64,000 nt of DNA from Flavobacteriaceae bacterium (GTDB lineage Bacteria > Bacteroidota > Bacteroidia > Flavobacteriales > Flavobacteriaceae). Below the pieces are notes generated by a model, which worked only from the letters and a program-made list of their open reading frames with translations, was not told the DNA's origin and did not search any database. The position numbers and the translations under genes are program-made. Of the stretch, positions 1 to 8,722 are shown piece by piece. The stretch is from positions 43,968 through 107,967 of the forward strand of contig JAURRA010000017.1 in NCBI GenBank assembly GCA_030835825.1, written 5' to 3'. The stretch's first letter is position 1, and every line of letters begins with the position of its first letter.

Positions 1-743
1 TCAAAAGACAGTAAAAAGAAAATGACCGCTTTTAAAGCCCCTAAACCAAGAAGAGAGTGATAGCGCTTTGCACCCCGAAAGCCAAGAACCAAGGCTATCG
101 TTCTTTTGCGAGACAAACGGTCCGATTCCATATCTCTTATATTGTTTAAATTCAATACGGATACGGATAGGAATCCAATGACAATGGCAGGTGCCAGCAG
201 ATCGACTGACAAGGATTTGACAAAAAGCACATAGCTTCCCATGACGCTGACCACTCCAAAAAATATAAAAACCATTACGTCTCCAAATGCTTTATATCCA
301 TAAGGATTTGGACCCATTGTATATTCTATGGCTGCCACAAGAGCAGCTATGCCTAAAAAAATATAGAGTATCGAAAGTTTGAAGTACTCCGGGTAACAGG
401 CCAAATAAATCAATGCTAAGATACTGACTGCGGTAATACTGCCGCATACCATGATTCCTTTCAGCATGAGCTTGGGTGAAATATCACCTGTCTGCAAGGC
501 TCTGTTTGGTCCAATGCGTGTTTCATTGTCCGTTCCTCGGACGCCATCCCCGTAGTCATTGGCCAGATTTGATAAAATTTGCAAGCCCAAGGTGGCAAAA
601 ACGATTAAGGCAAAGATATAGGCGTCAAACTGACCCACCTTTGCGGCCATACCAGCTCCTACAATGACGCCTGAAAGCGATAGAGGCAGTGTTCTCAGTC
701 GCATAGCAGATATCCACGCTTTAGTTTTGCTTAGGGTAGCCAT
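1..743 (-). CDS. menA: 1,4-dihydroxy-2-naphthoate polyprenyltransferase (partial, runs off left edge)
   Basis: Integral membrane prenyltransferase that joins a polyprenyl chain to 1,4-dihydroxy-2-naphthoate to make demethylmenaquinone. About 247 codons are visible from ATG at 743, and the frame is still open at base 1, so the C-terminus lies outside the window. The first Asp-rich motif (NDYGDG, near residue 62) and the second (NNIRDMESD, near residue 200) are both present, separated by hydrophobic helices, as expected of the UbiA/MenA superfamily. It overlaps the end of menB by 13 bases and is the last visible gene of the menaquinone operon. The family and role are secure; only the missing C-terminus limits the call. 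Confidence 0.92.
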   Translation of the reverse strand, partial: MATLSKTKAWISAMRLRTLPLSLSGVIVGAGMAAKVGQFDAYIFALIVFATLGLQILSNLANDYGDGVRGTDNETRIGPNRALQTGDISPKLMLKGIMVCGSITAVSILALIYLACYPEYFKLSILYIFLGIAALVAAIEYTMGPNPYGYKAFGDVMVFIFFGVVSVMGSYVLFVKSLSVDLLAPAIVIGFLSVSVLNLNNIRDMESDRLSRKRTIALVLGFRGAKRYHSLLGLGALKAVIFFLLSF

Positions 744-1570
744 TTTTTGTCAAAATTTGGCTTGCGTTTCTCTAAAAAAGCGTCCCTACCCTCTTTGGCT
801 TCGTCAGTCATATAGGCCAATCGGGTGGCCTCACCAGCGAATACTTGTTGACCAACCATCCCATCGTCTGTCAAATTCATGGCGTATTTGAGCATTTTTA
901 TCGAAGTCGGTGATTTTTCTAATATTTCCTGAGCCCATTCGTAGGCTGTTTGCTCGAGTTGATCATGAGGAACAACCTTATTGACCATGCCCATTTGATA
1001 GGCTTCGTGGGCACTGTAATTGCGCCCCAAGAAGAAAATTTCCCGCGCTTTTTTCTGACCGACCATCTTGGCCAAATAGGCACTGCCATAACCCGCATCG
1101 AAACTGGTAACGTCGGCATCTGTTTGCTTAAAAATGGCATGTTCAGCACTCGCCAAACTCAAATCACATACGACGTGGAGGCTGTGACCTCCCCCAACAG
1201 CCCAGCCAGGAACAACGGCTATGACTACTTTGGGCATAAATCTAATTATTCTTTGAACTTCCAGAATATTCAAACGGTGATAGCCATCCTCGCCAACATA
1301 GCCCTGATCTCCTCTGGATCTTTGATCGCCACCACTACAAAACGAGTACACGCCATCTTTAGGGGATGGGCCTTCGGCGGAAAGCAAAACTACTCCTATG
1401 GATGTGTCCTCTTGGGCGTCGTTAAAAGCTTTGATCAGCTCACTTGTGGTTTTTGGTCGAAAAGCATTTCTAACTTCGGGACGGTTAAACGCTATGCGAG
1501 CCACCCCATTAGATTTACTATAGGTAATGTCTTCGAAAGAGCCGACAGATGTCCATTGTGGTGATGCCAT
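731..1570 (-). CDS. menB: 1,4-dihydroxy-2-naphthoyl-CoA synthase
   Basis: Crotonase-family enzyme that closes the second ring of menaquinone by converting o-succinylbenzoyl-CoA to 1,4-dihydroxy-2-naphthoyl-CoA in the cytoplasm. The N-terminus carries RPEVRNAFRP, followed by the oxyanion-hole segment FCSGGDQ and the C-terminal FDKKWLP typical of MenB. I chose ATG at 1570 (MASPQW), giving 279 residues, because MenB proteins start close to the W-x-x-V-x-x-F segment. The frame also has an ATG six codons upstream at 1588 (MHKLLI), which cannot be excluded. It lies 30 bases after the S1-domain gene and overlaps menA, so it is part of the men operon. Confidence 0.95.
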   Translation of the reverse strand: MASPQWTSVGSFEDITYSKSNGVARIAFNRPEVRNAFRPKTTSELIKAFNDAQEDTSIGVVLLSAEGPSPKDGVYSFCSGGDQRSRGDQGYVGEDGYHRLNILEVQRIIRFMPKVVIAVVPGWAVGGGHSLHVVCDLSLASAEHAIFKQTDADVTSFDAGYGSAYLAKMVGQKKAREIFFLGRNYSAHEAYQMGMVNKVVPHDQLEQTAYEWAQEILEKSPTSIKMLKYAMNLTDDGMVGQQVFAGEATRLAYMTDEAKEGRDAFLEKRKPNFDKKWLP

Positions 1571-1600
1571 AATCAATAGTTTGTGCAAAAATAAAGCTTT

Positions 1601-2461
1601 TTAATTTTCATTCTCAGTTATTAGATAAATCCCATCTTCCTTAATGTCGATAACCCTTTGCTTGTAGAGGGTGCCTATGGCCTTTTTAAAACTTTTTTTG
1701 CTCATTTCTAACCAATCTTTGACATCTTGAGGGTCCGATTTGTCCGTTAATGGCAAAAAGCCTTTAGATGCTTTAAGAATCGTTAAGATATGCTCAGCAT
1801 TAGGCTCGATATTGCGGTAACCTATCTCTTGTAAAATGATATCCAATTTGTTACCCTCTCTTACTTTAGCGACAACGCCTTCATACTTGTCGCCTATATG
1901 GAGGGTCTTAAAAATTTGATCGTTGTAAATGACACCCTTGTGTTTTCCATTAACGATGACGTTCATTCCAAAATCAGATGGATGAGAAATGATAACTTCC
2001 ACCTTGTCAAATTTAGCTACTGTCAAATTGGTATTGTCTAAAAACTTAAAGGTTTTGCTACTTGCCACCAATCGACCTGACTTTTCGTCAAGAAAACAAT
2101 AGACCAAATACCAGCCACCTGCATTCATTTTAAAAACTTGTTCTTTAAACGGACAAAACAATTCCTTGACCATGCCCCAATCGAGAAAGGCACCAATGGG
2201 TGTTGATTCACTGCACCTCAAAAGCGCAAACGTTCCTTTTTTGATATGAGGCATATCCGTTACGGCCACCAGTCGTTCTTCGTTATCTTTGTACACAAAG
2301 ACCTCTATTTCATCCCCTATTTCAAAGCTTTCTGGTTTATAGCGATTGGGCAACAGTACTTCTTCGACTCCCCCCGGATAACCCAAAAACAAGCCTGGCT
2401 GTCGCTCTCTCAAAATCCCCAGCAGATTTACTTCTCCAATTTTTATGGTGTTTTCGTTCAT
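1601..2461 (-). CDS. CvfB-like S1-domain RNA-binding protein
   Basis: A 286-residue protein of the CvfB/YitL type, built from S1-like OB folds followed by a C-terminal winged-helix region (about residues 220-280, with PLTDKSDPQDVKDWL and KKSFKKAIGTLYKQ). Such proteins are sometimes mislabelled as GntR regulators; the S1 architecture suggests binding of single-stranded RNA. Its start codon overlaps the menD stop (ATGA), so it is translationally coupled to menD and sits inside the menaquinone operon between menD and menB. No enzymatic motif is visible. A link to expression of the men genes is inference from position only. Confidence 0.85.
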   Translation of the reverse strand: MNENTIKIGEVNLLGILRERQPGLFLGYPGGVEEVLLPNRYKPESFEIGDEIEVFVYKDNEERLVAVTDMPHIKKGTFALLRCSESTPIGAFLDWGMVKELFCPFKEQVFKMNAGGWYLVYCFLDEKSGRLVASSKTFKFLDNTNLTVAKFDKVEVIISHPSDFGMNVIVNGKHKGVIYNDQIFKTLHIGDKYEGVVAKVREGNKLDIILQEIGYRNIEPNAEHILTILKASKGFLPLTDKSDPQDVKDWLEMSKKSFKKAIGTLYKQRVIDIKEDGIYLITENEN

Positions 2462-4128
2462 GATTCTAAATGTTTAAAATAGTTTAACAGTATCTGGTCG
2501 TTGAGTTTTCTCGGTGTAAATACTTCCAAAATTTTTGGTCGATCAGAAGGCTTGAATAAACGGGATAATTGTCTTTTTAGTGAACCCGTTGAGCGCGCTG
2601 AATAGTATTTGTAGCCGTGCATTTTTGCCAGATGCTTGGCTGAAAGTTGATGGGCCGTTTCAAAGTATCTTTCAAAATTGACCGTATTTTTTGGACCCGG
2701 TAAGATTCTAAAAATGCCACCACCACGGTTGTTGATAATGACGATTCTAAAAGTATTTGGCGTGTGGTTTTGCCATAAGGCGTTGCTGTCATAAAAAAAG
2801 CTGAGATCTCCCAAGACACACAACACAGGCTTATTGGTCACTTTTGCTGCTCCAATTGCTGTTGACAAAGAACCATCGATACCGCTGGTTCCTCGATTAC
2901 AAAATACCTCGATGCTCGGGTCGGTTTGAAACAATTGCATGTACCTCACCGTAGAGCTATTGCCAATTTGCAATTGTATGTTTTGAGGGAGCCTTTGAAA
3001 TAATAGGTCAAAAACCTTGAAATCGGAGAAAGGAATGGTTCGCATATAACTCTGATGGCGGTTTTGGCGATCCTCTGCAATGGCTAAAACGCCGGTTCGA
3101 TAGTCACTACACTTCGGAATAGCGTCTTTGTACCAGTGCCGAATAACCTCATTTGGTTCTGAAATTATATGCTTGGTCAGACAGAAATAGGTGTCCAAGG
3201 CTTCGAGAGGATCGATATGCCAATGCTCTTGTGGCTGGAAATCTCGCAATAATGTTTTGATCTTTTTAGAAACTACCAATCCTCCCATGGTCAGCAGTAA
3301 ATCAGGTTTAAATGCCAGTTTATCTGTATCTGAGAAGGCAGAAATCAATTGGTCAATATGGTTGAAAAAATTGGGGTGATGGATGTTTGAGGTTGACTCT
3401 GTGAGTACTATCACTGATGGGTCATTGGCCAACATGTCAATAGCGTCATTGGACAAAACTCCAGGTGACATGCAGCCCATTAAAACCAATTTTTTTGGCA
3501 GGGATTGCCATTTTGCTTTGACTTCTGCCGACAAATCAAATGGTTTTGCCTGTGTATCTGGTTCAATCGCTGGGAAGGCGATCTGATATTCCAGATTCGT
3601 GGTGTACAACGGTTCATCAAAAGGAATATTCAGATGGGCTGGCTGGTTTTCCTTAAGACAATGGGTAAGCACCTCAGCAGTGATCTGGATGTTAATTTGA
3701 TTCTTTTCAATGTCGTCTGTCAATATCAAATCTTCTTCTGCACAGACATGAGGTCGGAAAATTTGAGATTGATGTATGGTCTGTCCGTCGCCATTACCTA
3801 CCAAATGCACCGGTCGGTCTGCCGAAAGAACAAGTAGTGAGATTCTGCTGTAAAAGGCTTCTGCAATAGCGGGATAATAGTTCAACAGAGCGCTTCCAGA
3901 GGTACATACAAGTGCCACAGGTTTACGGGACTGTTGAGCTATACCCAGACCAAAAAAAGCCCCACACCTTTCATCAACAATACTCATGGTATTAAAATAA
4001 GGGTCGCTCGTAAACCCCAGGGTTAAAGGCGCGTTGCGACTACCCGGGGAGATAATGATATTTTTTATGCCATAGGCCTTACAGGCTTGTAATACGGTTT
4101 GGGCGAGAAGACTAGAAGGAATGGTCAT
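2458..4128 (-). CDS. menD: SEPHCHC synthase (2-succinyl-5-enolpyruvyl-6-hydroxy-3-cyclohexene-1-carboxylate synthase)
   Basis: Thiamine-diphosphate enzyme that adds 2-oxoglutarate to isochorismate in menaquinone synthesis. The 556-residue length is normal. The N-terminal domain begins with SPGSRNAPLTLGF and DERCGAFFGLGIAQ, which includes the cofactor-activating region. The C-terminal domain carries GDLSFFYDSNALW and the NNRGGGIF segment that binds ThDP/Mg. It lies 31 bases downstream of menF and its stop overlaps the start of the S1-domain gene. All features agree with MenD. Confidence 0.96.
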   Translation of the reverse strand: MTIPSSLLAQTVLQACKAYGIKNIIISPGSRNAPLTLGFTSDPYFNTMSIVDERCGAFFGLGIAQQSRKPVALVCTSGSALLNYYPAIAEAFYSRISLLVLSADRPVHLVGNGDGQTIHQSQIFRPHVCAEEDLILTDDIEKNQINIQITAEVLTHCLKENQPAHLNIPFDEPLYTTNLEYQIAFPAIEPDTQAKPFDLSAEVKAKWQSLPKKLVLMGCMSPGVLSNDAIDMLANDPSVIVLTESTSNIHHPNFFNHIDQLISAFSDTDKLAFKPDLLLTMGGLVVSKKIKTLLRDFQPQEHWHIDPLEALDTYFCLTKHIISEPNEVIRHWYKDAIPKCSDYRTGVLAIAEDRQNRHQSYMRTIPFSDFKVFDLLFQRLPQNIQLQIGNSSTVRYMQLFQTDPSIEVFCNRGTSGIDGSLSTAIGAAKVTNKPVLCVLGDLSFFYDSNALWQNHTPNTFRIVIINNRGGGIFRILPGPKNTVNFERYFETAHQLSAKHLAKMHGYKYYSARSTGSLKRQLSRLFKPSDRPKILEVFTPRKLNDQILLNYFKHLES

Positions 4129-4159
4129 GAGGCTGTAAAAATACTACAATTAAACGACC

Positions 4160-5221
4160 TTAAGCAAAAAGGATTTTACGCAGCGTGTTTAATTTTTCAT
4201 CTGTCTCTAAATATTCGGCAGTTGGCAGCGAATCCTTGGTTAGACCCGCGCCAGCATAAAGAATAACTTGTTTGCCGTCGTGCTTCATACACCGCAAGTT
4301 AACATAGAACTCTAAAAGGCCTTCTGCGCCATCTACTGGGCCTAAATAACCCGTATAATAGTCTCTTTGGTAAGTTTCAATTTGACGAATGAGTGCTAAG
4401 GACTCTGGCCTTGGCCAACCACAAACGGCCGCTGTGGGATGCAACTGTTGTGCAATAGTCAAAACCCGATGCCCCCATTGGTCTTTCAGCTCGACGTCAA
4501 TTTTCGTTTTAAGATGGGCCAAATGGCCAGCCTGAACAGTGGTCGTTGGGTGTTGCTGCCAGGTCTTGGCATATGGTTCCAAAATCGATGCGATATCTTT
4601 AACCACAAACTCTTGTTCTTGACGCTCTTTAGCACTCCATTCCAAAAAATTAGAGGGATCCCATGATTGGGTTCCTGCTAAGGCCACTGTTTTTAATATT
4701 CCCTTATCGACTTGCGCCAATCGCTCTGGCGTAGCACCCATCCAAAATCCTAGTTGGGGATGCCATAGGGCGTAGGTAAAAGTGTTGGGATATGCCTGGG
4801 CTAATGCTGAAAAAGCAGCGCAATAATCCATTTTTGGCATATCATAAGCAACAGACCGCGATAAAACAACTTTTTCTAAATCGCTGTTTTTCATAACCTC
4901 TATCGCTTTATTGACTTGAGATTCGAAGACTTGTTGATCTGAGGACGCTGTTTGGCGGGGTTTGATTTTGGTCCACTGAGATGTCCATAGCTCTACAGAA
5001 AAAGAATCGCACTGATCCTTTGGATAAAATAAAACAGGATGTTCCTTCTCAAAGGGGGCTACCACAAAGCCACTTTGATGCGGTTGATTTTGAGTTGTGT
5101 GAAAACAATCATCCTTTTGGAGCATGATATTGACTTGGTGGTCTCCTGCCCTCTTGAACCACACAAAGGGCAAGCCCTGACGGATTTGCTGTTGAATGCG
5201 CTGTAGTTTGTAGTTTGACAA
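4160..5221 (-). CDS. menF: isochorismate synthase
   Basis: Chorismate-binding enzyme that converts chorismate to isochorismate, the first committed step of menaquinone synthesis. The catalytic domain fills most of the 353 residues: GATPERLAQ, ALAGTQSW, the KERQEQEFVVKDI helix, HLKTKIDVEL, LHPTAAVCG and YYTGYLGPVDG are visible in family order, and the C-terminal YAGAGLT is intact. The same family contains PabB and TrpE. Position directly upstream of menD and next to a menaquinone-type thioesterase favours MenF, and a separate PabB is encoded at 16007-17332. The start is 5 bases after the thioesterase stop. Confidence 0.93.
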   Translation of the reverse strand: MSNYKLQRIQQQIRQGLPFVWFKRAGDHQVNIMLQKDDCFHTTQNQPHQSGFVVAPFEKEHPVLFYPKDQCDSFSVELWTSQWTKIKPRQTASSDQQVFESQVNKAIEVMKNSDLEKVVLSRSVAYDMPKMDYCAAFSALAQAYPNTFTYALWHPQLGFWMGATPERLAQVDKGILKTVALAGTQSWDPSNFLEWSAKERQEQEFVVKDIASILEPYAKTWQQHPTTTVQAGHLAHLKTKIDVELKDQWGHRVLTIAQQLHPTAAVCGWPRPESLALIRQIETYQRDYYTGYLGPVDGAEGLLEFYVNLRCMKHDGKQVILYAGAGLTKDSLPTAEYLETDEKLNTLRKILFA

Positions 5222-5226
5222 GGGGT

Positions 5227-5652
5227 CTATTTTTGTTTGTCGATAGCAATGGTTGTTAGCTTACAAATAGAAATGATGTTGTCCATATCGTCTTTGATCT
5301 CTATTTGAAACAATTGTGTTGTTCGGCCATTGTGAACAGCTTTGGCGGTGGCATAAACGAACCCCGATTTAACGCTCTTTAGATGGTTTCCAGACATCTC
5401 AATGCCTCTAATAGTCACCTCTCTATCGTGATTGATGAGGTGCGCAGCAAAACTGCCAACAGTTTCAGCTAAGGCAAAGGTAGCACCGCCATGCAACACA
5501 CCATCGGGTTGAAAAACGCGCGCATTTACAGGCATTTTTGCCGTTAAGAAATCCTCTCCTGCATCGATGAATTCAATGTCCAAAGTTTCCATTAGGGTGT
5601 CCTTTCTGGCCTTTTCGGACAAACTGAGGATAAGCGCTTTGGATAGTTTCAT
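5227..5652 (-). CDS. menI: hotdog thioesterase, probable 1,4-dihydroxy-2-naphthoyl-CoA hydrolase
   Basis: A 141-residue single-domain hotdog thioesterase of the PaaI/MenI group. The active-site helix reads VLHGGATFALAETVGS (about residues 52-67), with the acidic Glu residue expected of the DHNA-CoA thioesterase group. It is the first gene of the menaquinone operon, 5 bases upstream of menF, and MenI supplies the CoA-release step between MenB and MenA that is otherwise missing here. The family is certain from sequence; the DHNA-CoA substrate is inferred from the neighbours. Confidence 0.85.
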   Translation of the reverse strand: MKLSKALILSLSEKARKDTLMETLDIEFIDAGEDFLTAKMPVNARVFQPDGVLHGGATFALAETVGSFAAHLINHDREVTIRGIEMSGNHLKSVKSGFVYATAKAVHNGRTTQLFQIEIKDDMDNIISICKLTTIAIDKQK

Positions 5653-5763
5653 GAGCTGTGATTTACCTGCAAAATTAAGCTTATTTTTTTGTTTGCTATG
5701 GACAAAATGCCGCTTTCATAGAATTTACTATATTGCTTTCTATTAACCCCTAAATCTATTATT

Positions 5764-5979
5764 GTGAAACCTATTGACAAAAGTTCTGGTGCCCTCGGTG
5801 GCGGTCTGCTATATGGTCTTGGCGTGGGCCTTTTCTGTTTAAAAGCTAATATCTTTGTTTTCGTCGGTTGTATTTTGTTGGGTCTTGGTCTTGGACTTCT
5901 TCTCACGCTCTTCGTGCGATCAAGCTGTTGCTGCTGCAGCGGTTATAAGGATGACAAGTGCCAATACAAAAACTTCTAA
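5764..5979 (+). CDS. small glycine-rich membrane protein with Cys cluster (hypothetical)
   Basis: A possible 71-residue protein starting with GTG at 5764. It has a glycine/leucine-rich hydrophobic stretch (about residues 10-50, with GLLYGLGVGLF and LLGLGLGLLL), likely one or two membrane helices, and a cytoplasmic-style tail with four consecutive cysteines (SSCCCCSGY) plus one more Cys. The stop codon is one base before the ATG of the next membrane-protein gene, which suggests coupling. I do not recognise a family. The GTG start, short length and repetitive composition make it less certain than its neighbours; the amino-acid pattern is nevertheless more protein-like than in the alternative frames. 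Confidence 0.5.
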   Translation: MKPIDKSSGALGGGLLYGLGVGLFCLKANIFVFVGCILLGLGLGLLLTLFVRSSCCCCSGYKDDKCQYKNF

Positions 5980-5980
5980 A

Positions 5981-6613
5981 ATGACCGATTTTGCTCAGGC
6001 CTTGATCTATGTTCACGCAGGCTTTGGTGGCTTGGCCTTATTCACCGGTGCGGTTTCCTTGATTGCAGTAAAAGGATCTAAAGCACACAGAAAGTTTGGT
6101 TTGGTGTTTTATTACAGCATGTTAACCTCCGCCTGTTTGGCATTATTTATCTCTGTGCTCCCAAATCACGAAAGTGCATTCTTATTTGCGATTGGACTCT
6201 TTAGTACGTACTTTATTTTAATGGGATATCGGGCCAGACATTTCAAACGCCAATCCTACGACACTAAAACGGAACGGTTAATGGCCTTAACCATGATGGC
6301 ACTATGCGTCGGTATGATGGGCTACCCTATTATTTTCCTCTCAAAGGTCAATGTCATTCTATTTGTTTTTGGTCTTTTGGGTCTGTCGATTGGTCTCCGT
6401 GACTACAATTTATTGAAACAACGAGAATCTTTGAGAAAAGGTTGGCTAATAATACATTTGAGTAATATGATCGGAGGTTATGTTGCCGCTACAACAGCTT
6501 TTGTGGTTGTGAACAAGGTATTTCCTGGAATCTCAGGCTGGTTTATACCAAGTGTTTTAGGCGGAATTTACACGGTATTTTGGATAATAAAACACAATAG
6601 AGTGCAGTCCTAG
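5981..6613 (+). CDS. polytopic membrane protein, DUF2306-like
   Basis: About 210 residues from ATG at 5981 (MTDFAQALIYVHAGFGG). Roughly seven hydrophobic segments are visible. The first helix includes HAGFGGLALFTGAV, followed by KAHRKFGLVFYYSM, a pattern I associate with DUF2306-type inner-membrane proteins (a His in helix 1 and an HRxxG turn after it). The frame is open further upstream to 5855, but that part reads as a shadow of the small upstream ORF, so I chose the start one base after its stop. A strong hairpin terminator follows. The function is unknown. Confidence 0.7.
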   Translation: MTDFAQALIYVHAGFGGLALFTGAVSLIAVKGSKAHRKFGLVFYYSMLTSACLALFISVLPNHESAFLFAIGLFSTYFILMGYRARHFKRQSYDTKTERLMALTMMALCVGMMGYPIIFLSKVNVILFVFGLLGLSIGLRDYNLLKQRESLRKGWLIIHLSNMIGGYVAATTAFVVVNKVFPGISGWFIPSVLGGIYTVFWIIKHNRVQS

Positions 6614-6616
6614 TCC

Positions 6617-6650
6617 AAAAAAAAGAGCCGCTTCAAGCGGCTCTTTTACA
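6617..6650. terminator. bidirectional intrinsic terminator
   Basis: Near-perfect inverted repeat with arms at 6621-6633 and 6635-6647 (core AGAGCCGC/GCGGCTCT), flanked by an A-run on the left and a T-run on the right. It lies between two convergent genes (the DUF2306-like gene and dnaK) and can therefore serve both strands. Confidence 0.9.
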
Positions 6651-6665
6651 TTGATTTATAAAGGA

Positions 6666-8564
6666 TTATTTGACCTCTTCAAAATCCACATCTTCGACGT
6701 TGTCGCCTTCGGCGTTAGACTGGTCTTCTGGCTGAGCCTCTCCGCCACCTGTTTGTGATTCTTGTTGGGCTTTGTACATTTCTTCGCTAGCCGCTGTCCA
6801 AGCTTTATTAAGCTCTTCTAGAGCCGGGTCGATGACTTCTAGCTCTTTGGTCTCATAGGCCTTTTTCAAAGCTTCTAAGGCTTCCTCGATAGGCTTCTTT
6901 TTATCCTCTGGTAGTTTGTCGCCAAACTCTTTCAGCTGCTTCTCGGTTTGGAAAATCATGGCATCAGCGCTATTGAGTTTCTCAACTTTTTCCTTCACCA
7001 ATTTATCGGCGTCTGCATTGGCTTCGGCCTCTTGTTTCATGCGTTGGATTTCCTCTTCTGTCAAACCTGAAGACGCTTCAATTCTGATGTTTTGAGATTT
7101 ACCTGTTGCCTTATCTCCTGCTTTCACATTGATGATCCCGTTGGCATCAATATCGAAAGTCACCTCAATTTGAGGAGTTCCTCTTGGGGCTGGCGGAATG
7201 CCATCTAAATGGAATCGGCCAATAGTTTTATTATCGGCAGCCATTGGGCGTTCACCTTGCAAAACATGAATTTCTACTGAAGGCTGATTGTCAGCCGCTG
7301 TAGAAAACACCTGAGATTTGTTGGTTGGGATGGTTGTATTGGCATCAATCAATTTGGTCATTACACCTCCCATAGTCTCTATTCCTAAAGACAATGGTGT
7401 GATGTCCAGAAGAAGGACATCTTTAACATCACCCGAAAGAACACCACCTTGAATAGCAGCGCCAACGGCAACTACTTCGTCAGGGTTTACGCCTTTGCTC
7501 GGTTTTTTTCCAAAGAACTTCTCCACGGCTTCCTGAACTGCTGGAATACGTGTTGACCCTCCAACTAAAATGATTTCATCGATATCGCCAGTTGACAATC
7601 CTGCGCTTTTAAGAGCAGTTTTACAGGGCTCAATTGTACGTTTTACTAGGCTGTCAATCAACTGCTCGAATTTCGCTTTGCTCAAAGAACGCACCAGGTG
7701 TTTTGGGCCGCTCGCTGCCGCAGTAACATAGGGCAAATTGATTTCGGTTTGGTTGGACGATGACAGTTCAATTTTAGCCTTTTCAGCAGCTTCTTTCAAA
7801 CGTTGAAGTGCCATAGGATCCTTTCTCAGATCGATATCTTCATCGGCTTTGAACTCGTCGGCTAACCAATTGATTACAGCATCATCCACATCGTCTCCAC
7901 CAAGGTGTGTGTCTCCATCTGTAGAAAGTACTTCGAAAACACCATCGCCCAATTCGAGGATAGATACATCATGTGTACCACCACCAAAATCGAAGACTAC
8001 AATTTTTTGATCTACACCTTTTTTATCGAGTCCATAAGCCAGTGCTGCTGCGGTTGGCTCGTTGATGATACGTCTTACTTTGAGTCCAGCAATCTCACCA
8101 GCTTCTTTAGTGGCTTGACGCTGTGCGTCGTTAAAATATGCTGGAACGGTAATGACCGCTTCTGTGACTTCTTGATCTAAAAACTCTTCAGCTGTTTTTT
8201 TCATTTTTTGCAGCACCATGGCTGACAACTCTTGAGGCGTGTACATACGACCATCAATATCCACCCTTGGGGTGTCGTTATCACCTTTAACTACTTTATA
8301 TGGGACACGAGCGACTTCCTTCGAAGATTCTGAGAAGCTGTTACCCATAAAACGCTTGATCGAAAAAACGGTTTTGGTCGGGTTAGTAACAGCCTGACGT
8401 TTGGCCGGATCGCCTACCTTAATCTCACCGCCTTCGACAAAGGCAATTACTGAAGGTGTTGTACGACGGCCTTCCGCATTCGTGATTACAACTGGCTCAT
8501 TACCCTCCATAACAGAGACACATGAGTTGGTTGTTCCTAAATCTATTCCTATAATTTTACTCAT
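6666..8564 (-). CDS. dnaK: molecular chaperone DnaK (Hsp70)
   Basis: ATP-dependent cytoplasmic chaperone that binds exposed hydrophobic peptides with its DnaJ and GrpE partners. The start at 8564 ([15 protein letters not shown]) gives the canonical N-terminus and 632 residues; the longer open frame to 8594 has no support. Nucleotide-binding-domain motifs are intact ([34 protein letters not shown]), followed by the substrate-binding domain and a helical lid ending in [10 protein letters not shown]. No dnaJ or grpE is adjacent. A TAAATTTG -7 element lies 16 bases upstream. No CIRCE element is visible. Confidence 0.97.
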   Translation of the reverse strand: MSKIIGIDLGTTNSCVSVMEGNEPVVITNAEGRRTTPSVIAFVEGGEIKVGDPAKRQAVTNPTKTVFSIKRFMGNSFSESSKEVARVPYKVVKGDNDTPRVDIDGRMYTPQELSAMVLQKMKKTAEEFLDQEVTEAVITVPAYFNDAQRQATKEAGEIAGLKVRRIINEPTAAALAYGLDKKGVDQKIVVFDFGGGTHDVSILELGDGVFEVLSTDGDTHLGGDDVDDAVINWLADEFKADEDIDLRKDPMALQRLKEAAEKAKIELSSSNQTEINLPYVTAAASGPKHLVRSLSKAKFEQLIDSLVKRTIEPCKTALKSAGLSTGDIDEIILVGGSTRIPAVQEAVEKFFGKKPSKGVNPDEVVAVGAAIQGGVLSGDVKDVLLLDITPLSLGIETMGGVMTKLIDANTTIPTNKSQVFSTAADNQPSVEIHVLQGERPMAADNKTIGRFHLDGIPPAPRGTPQIEVTFDIDANGIINVKAGDKATGKSQNIRIEASSGLTEEEIQRMKQEAEANADADKLVKEKVEKLNSADAMIFQTEKQLKEFGDKLPEDKKKPIEEALEALKKAYETKELEVIDPALEELNKAWTAASEEMYKAQQESQTGGGEAQPEDQSNAEGDNVEDVDFEEVK

Positions 8565-8578
8565 AATTTGGATTTTTT

Positions 8579-8586
8579 CAAATTTA
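8579..8586 (-). promoter_or_regulatory. candidate -7 element for dnaK
   Basis: Reads TAAATTTG on the minus strand, an exact match to the Bacteroidota TAnnTTTG -7 box, placed so that the dnaK transcript would have a very short leader. A good -33 TTG at the usual 19-20 base spacing is not present, so support is partial. Confidence 0.4.
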
Positions 8587-8632
8587 ATCAGCACAGTTCA
8601 ACCTTTATGCCAATATCCCTGAGACTCGTATT

Positions 8633-8670
8633 TGTCATATTTCATCCTATTTTTATGACATAATGACATA
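8633..8670. repeat. TGTCAT/ATGACATA repeats between dnaK and panB
   Basis: ATGACATA occurs twice in direct tandem (8655-8662 and 8663-8670), and its inverse TGTCAT occurs at 8633-8638, all within the divergent dnaK-panB intergenic region. The arrangement looks like a small operator, but no regulator is identified. Confidence 0.35.
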
Positions 8671-8722
8671 ATAGTTCGCCGTTTTGCCATTTTTACTACT
8701 TTTACCAGCTAAGAGAAATTGT

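Noticed and set aside
950..1564. 204-codon plus-strand frame opposite menB
   Set aside because: Antisense shadow of a well-supported MenB coding region.
8565..8722. CIRCE/HrcA operator at dnaK
   Set aside because: No TTAGCACTC-N9-GAGTGCTAA-like inverted repeat is present.
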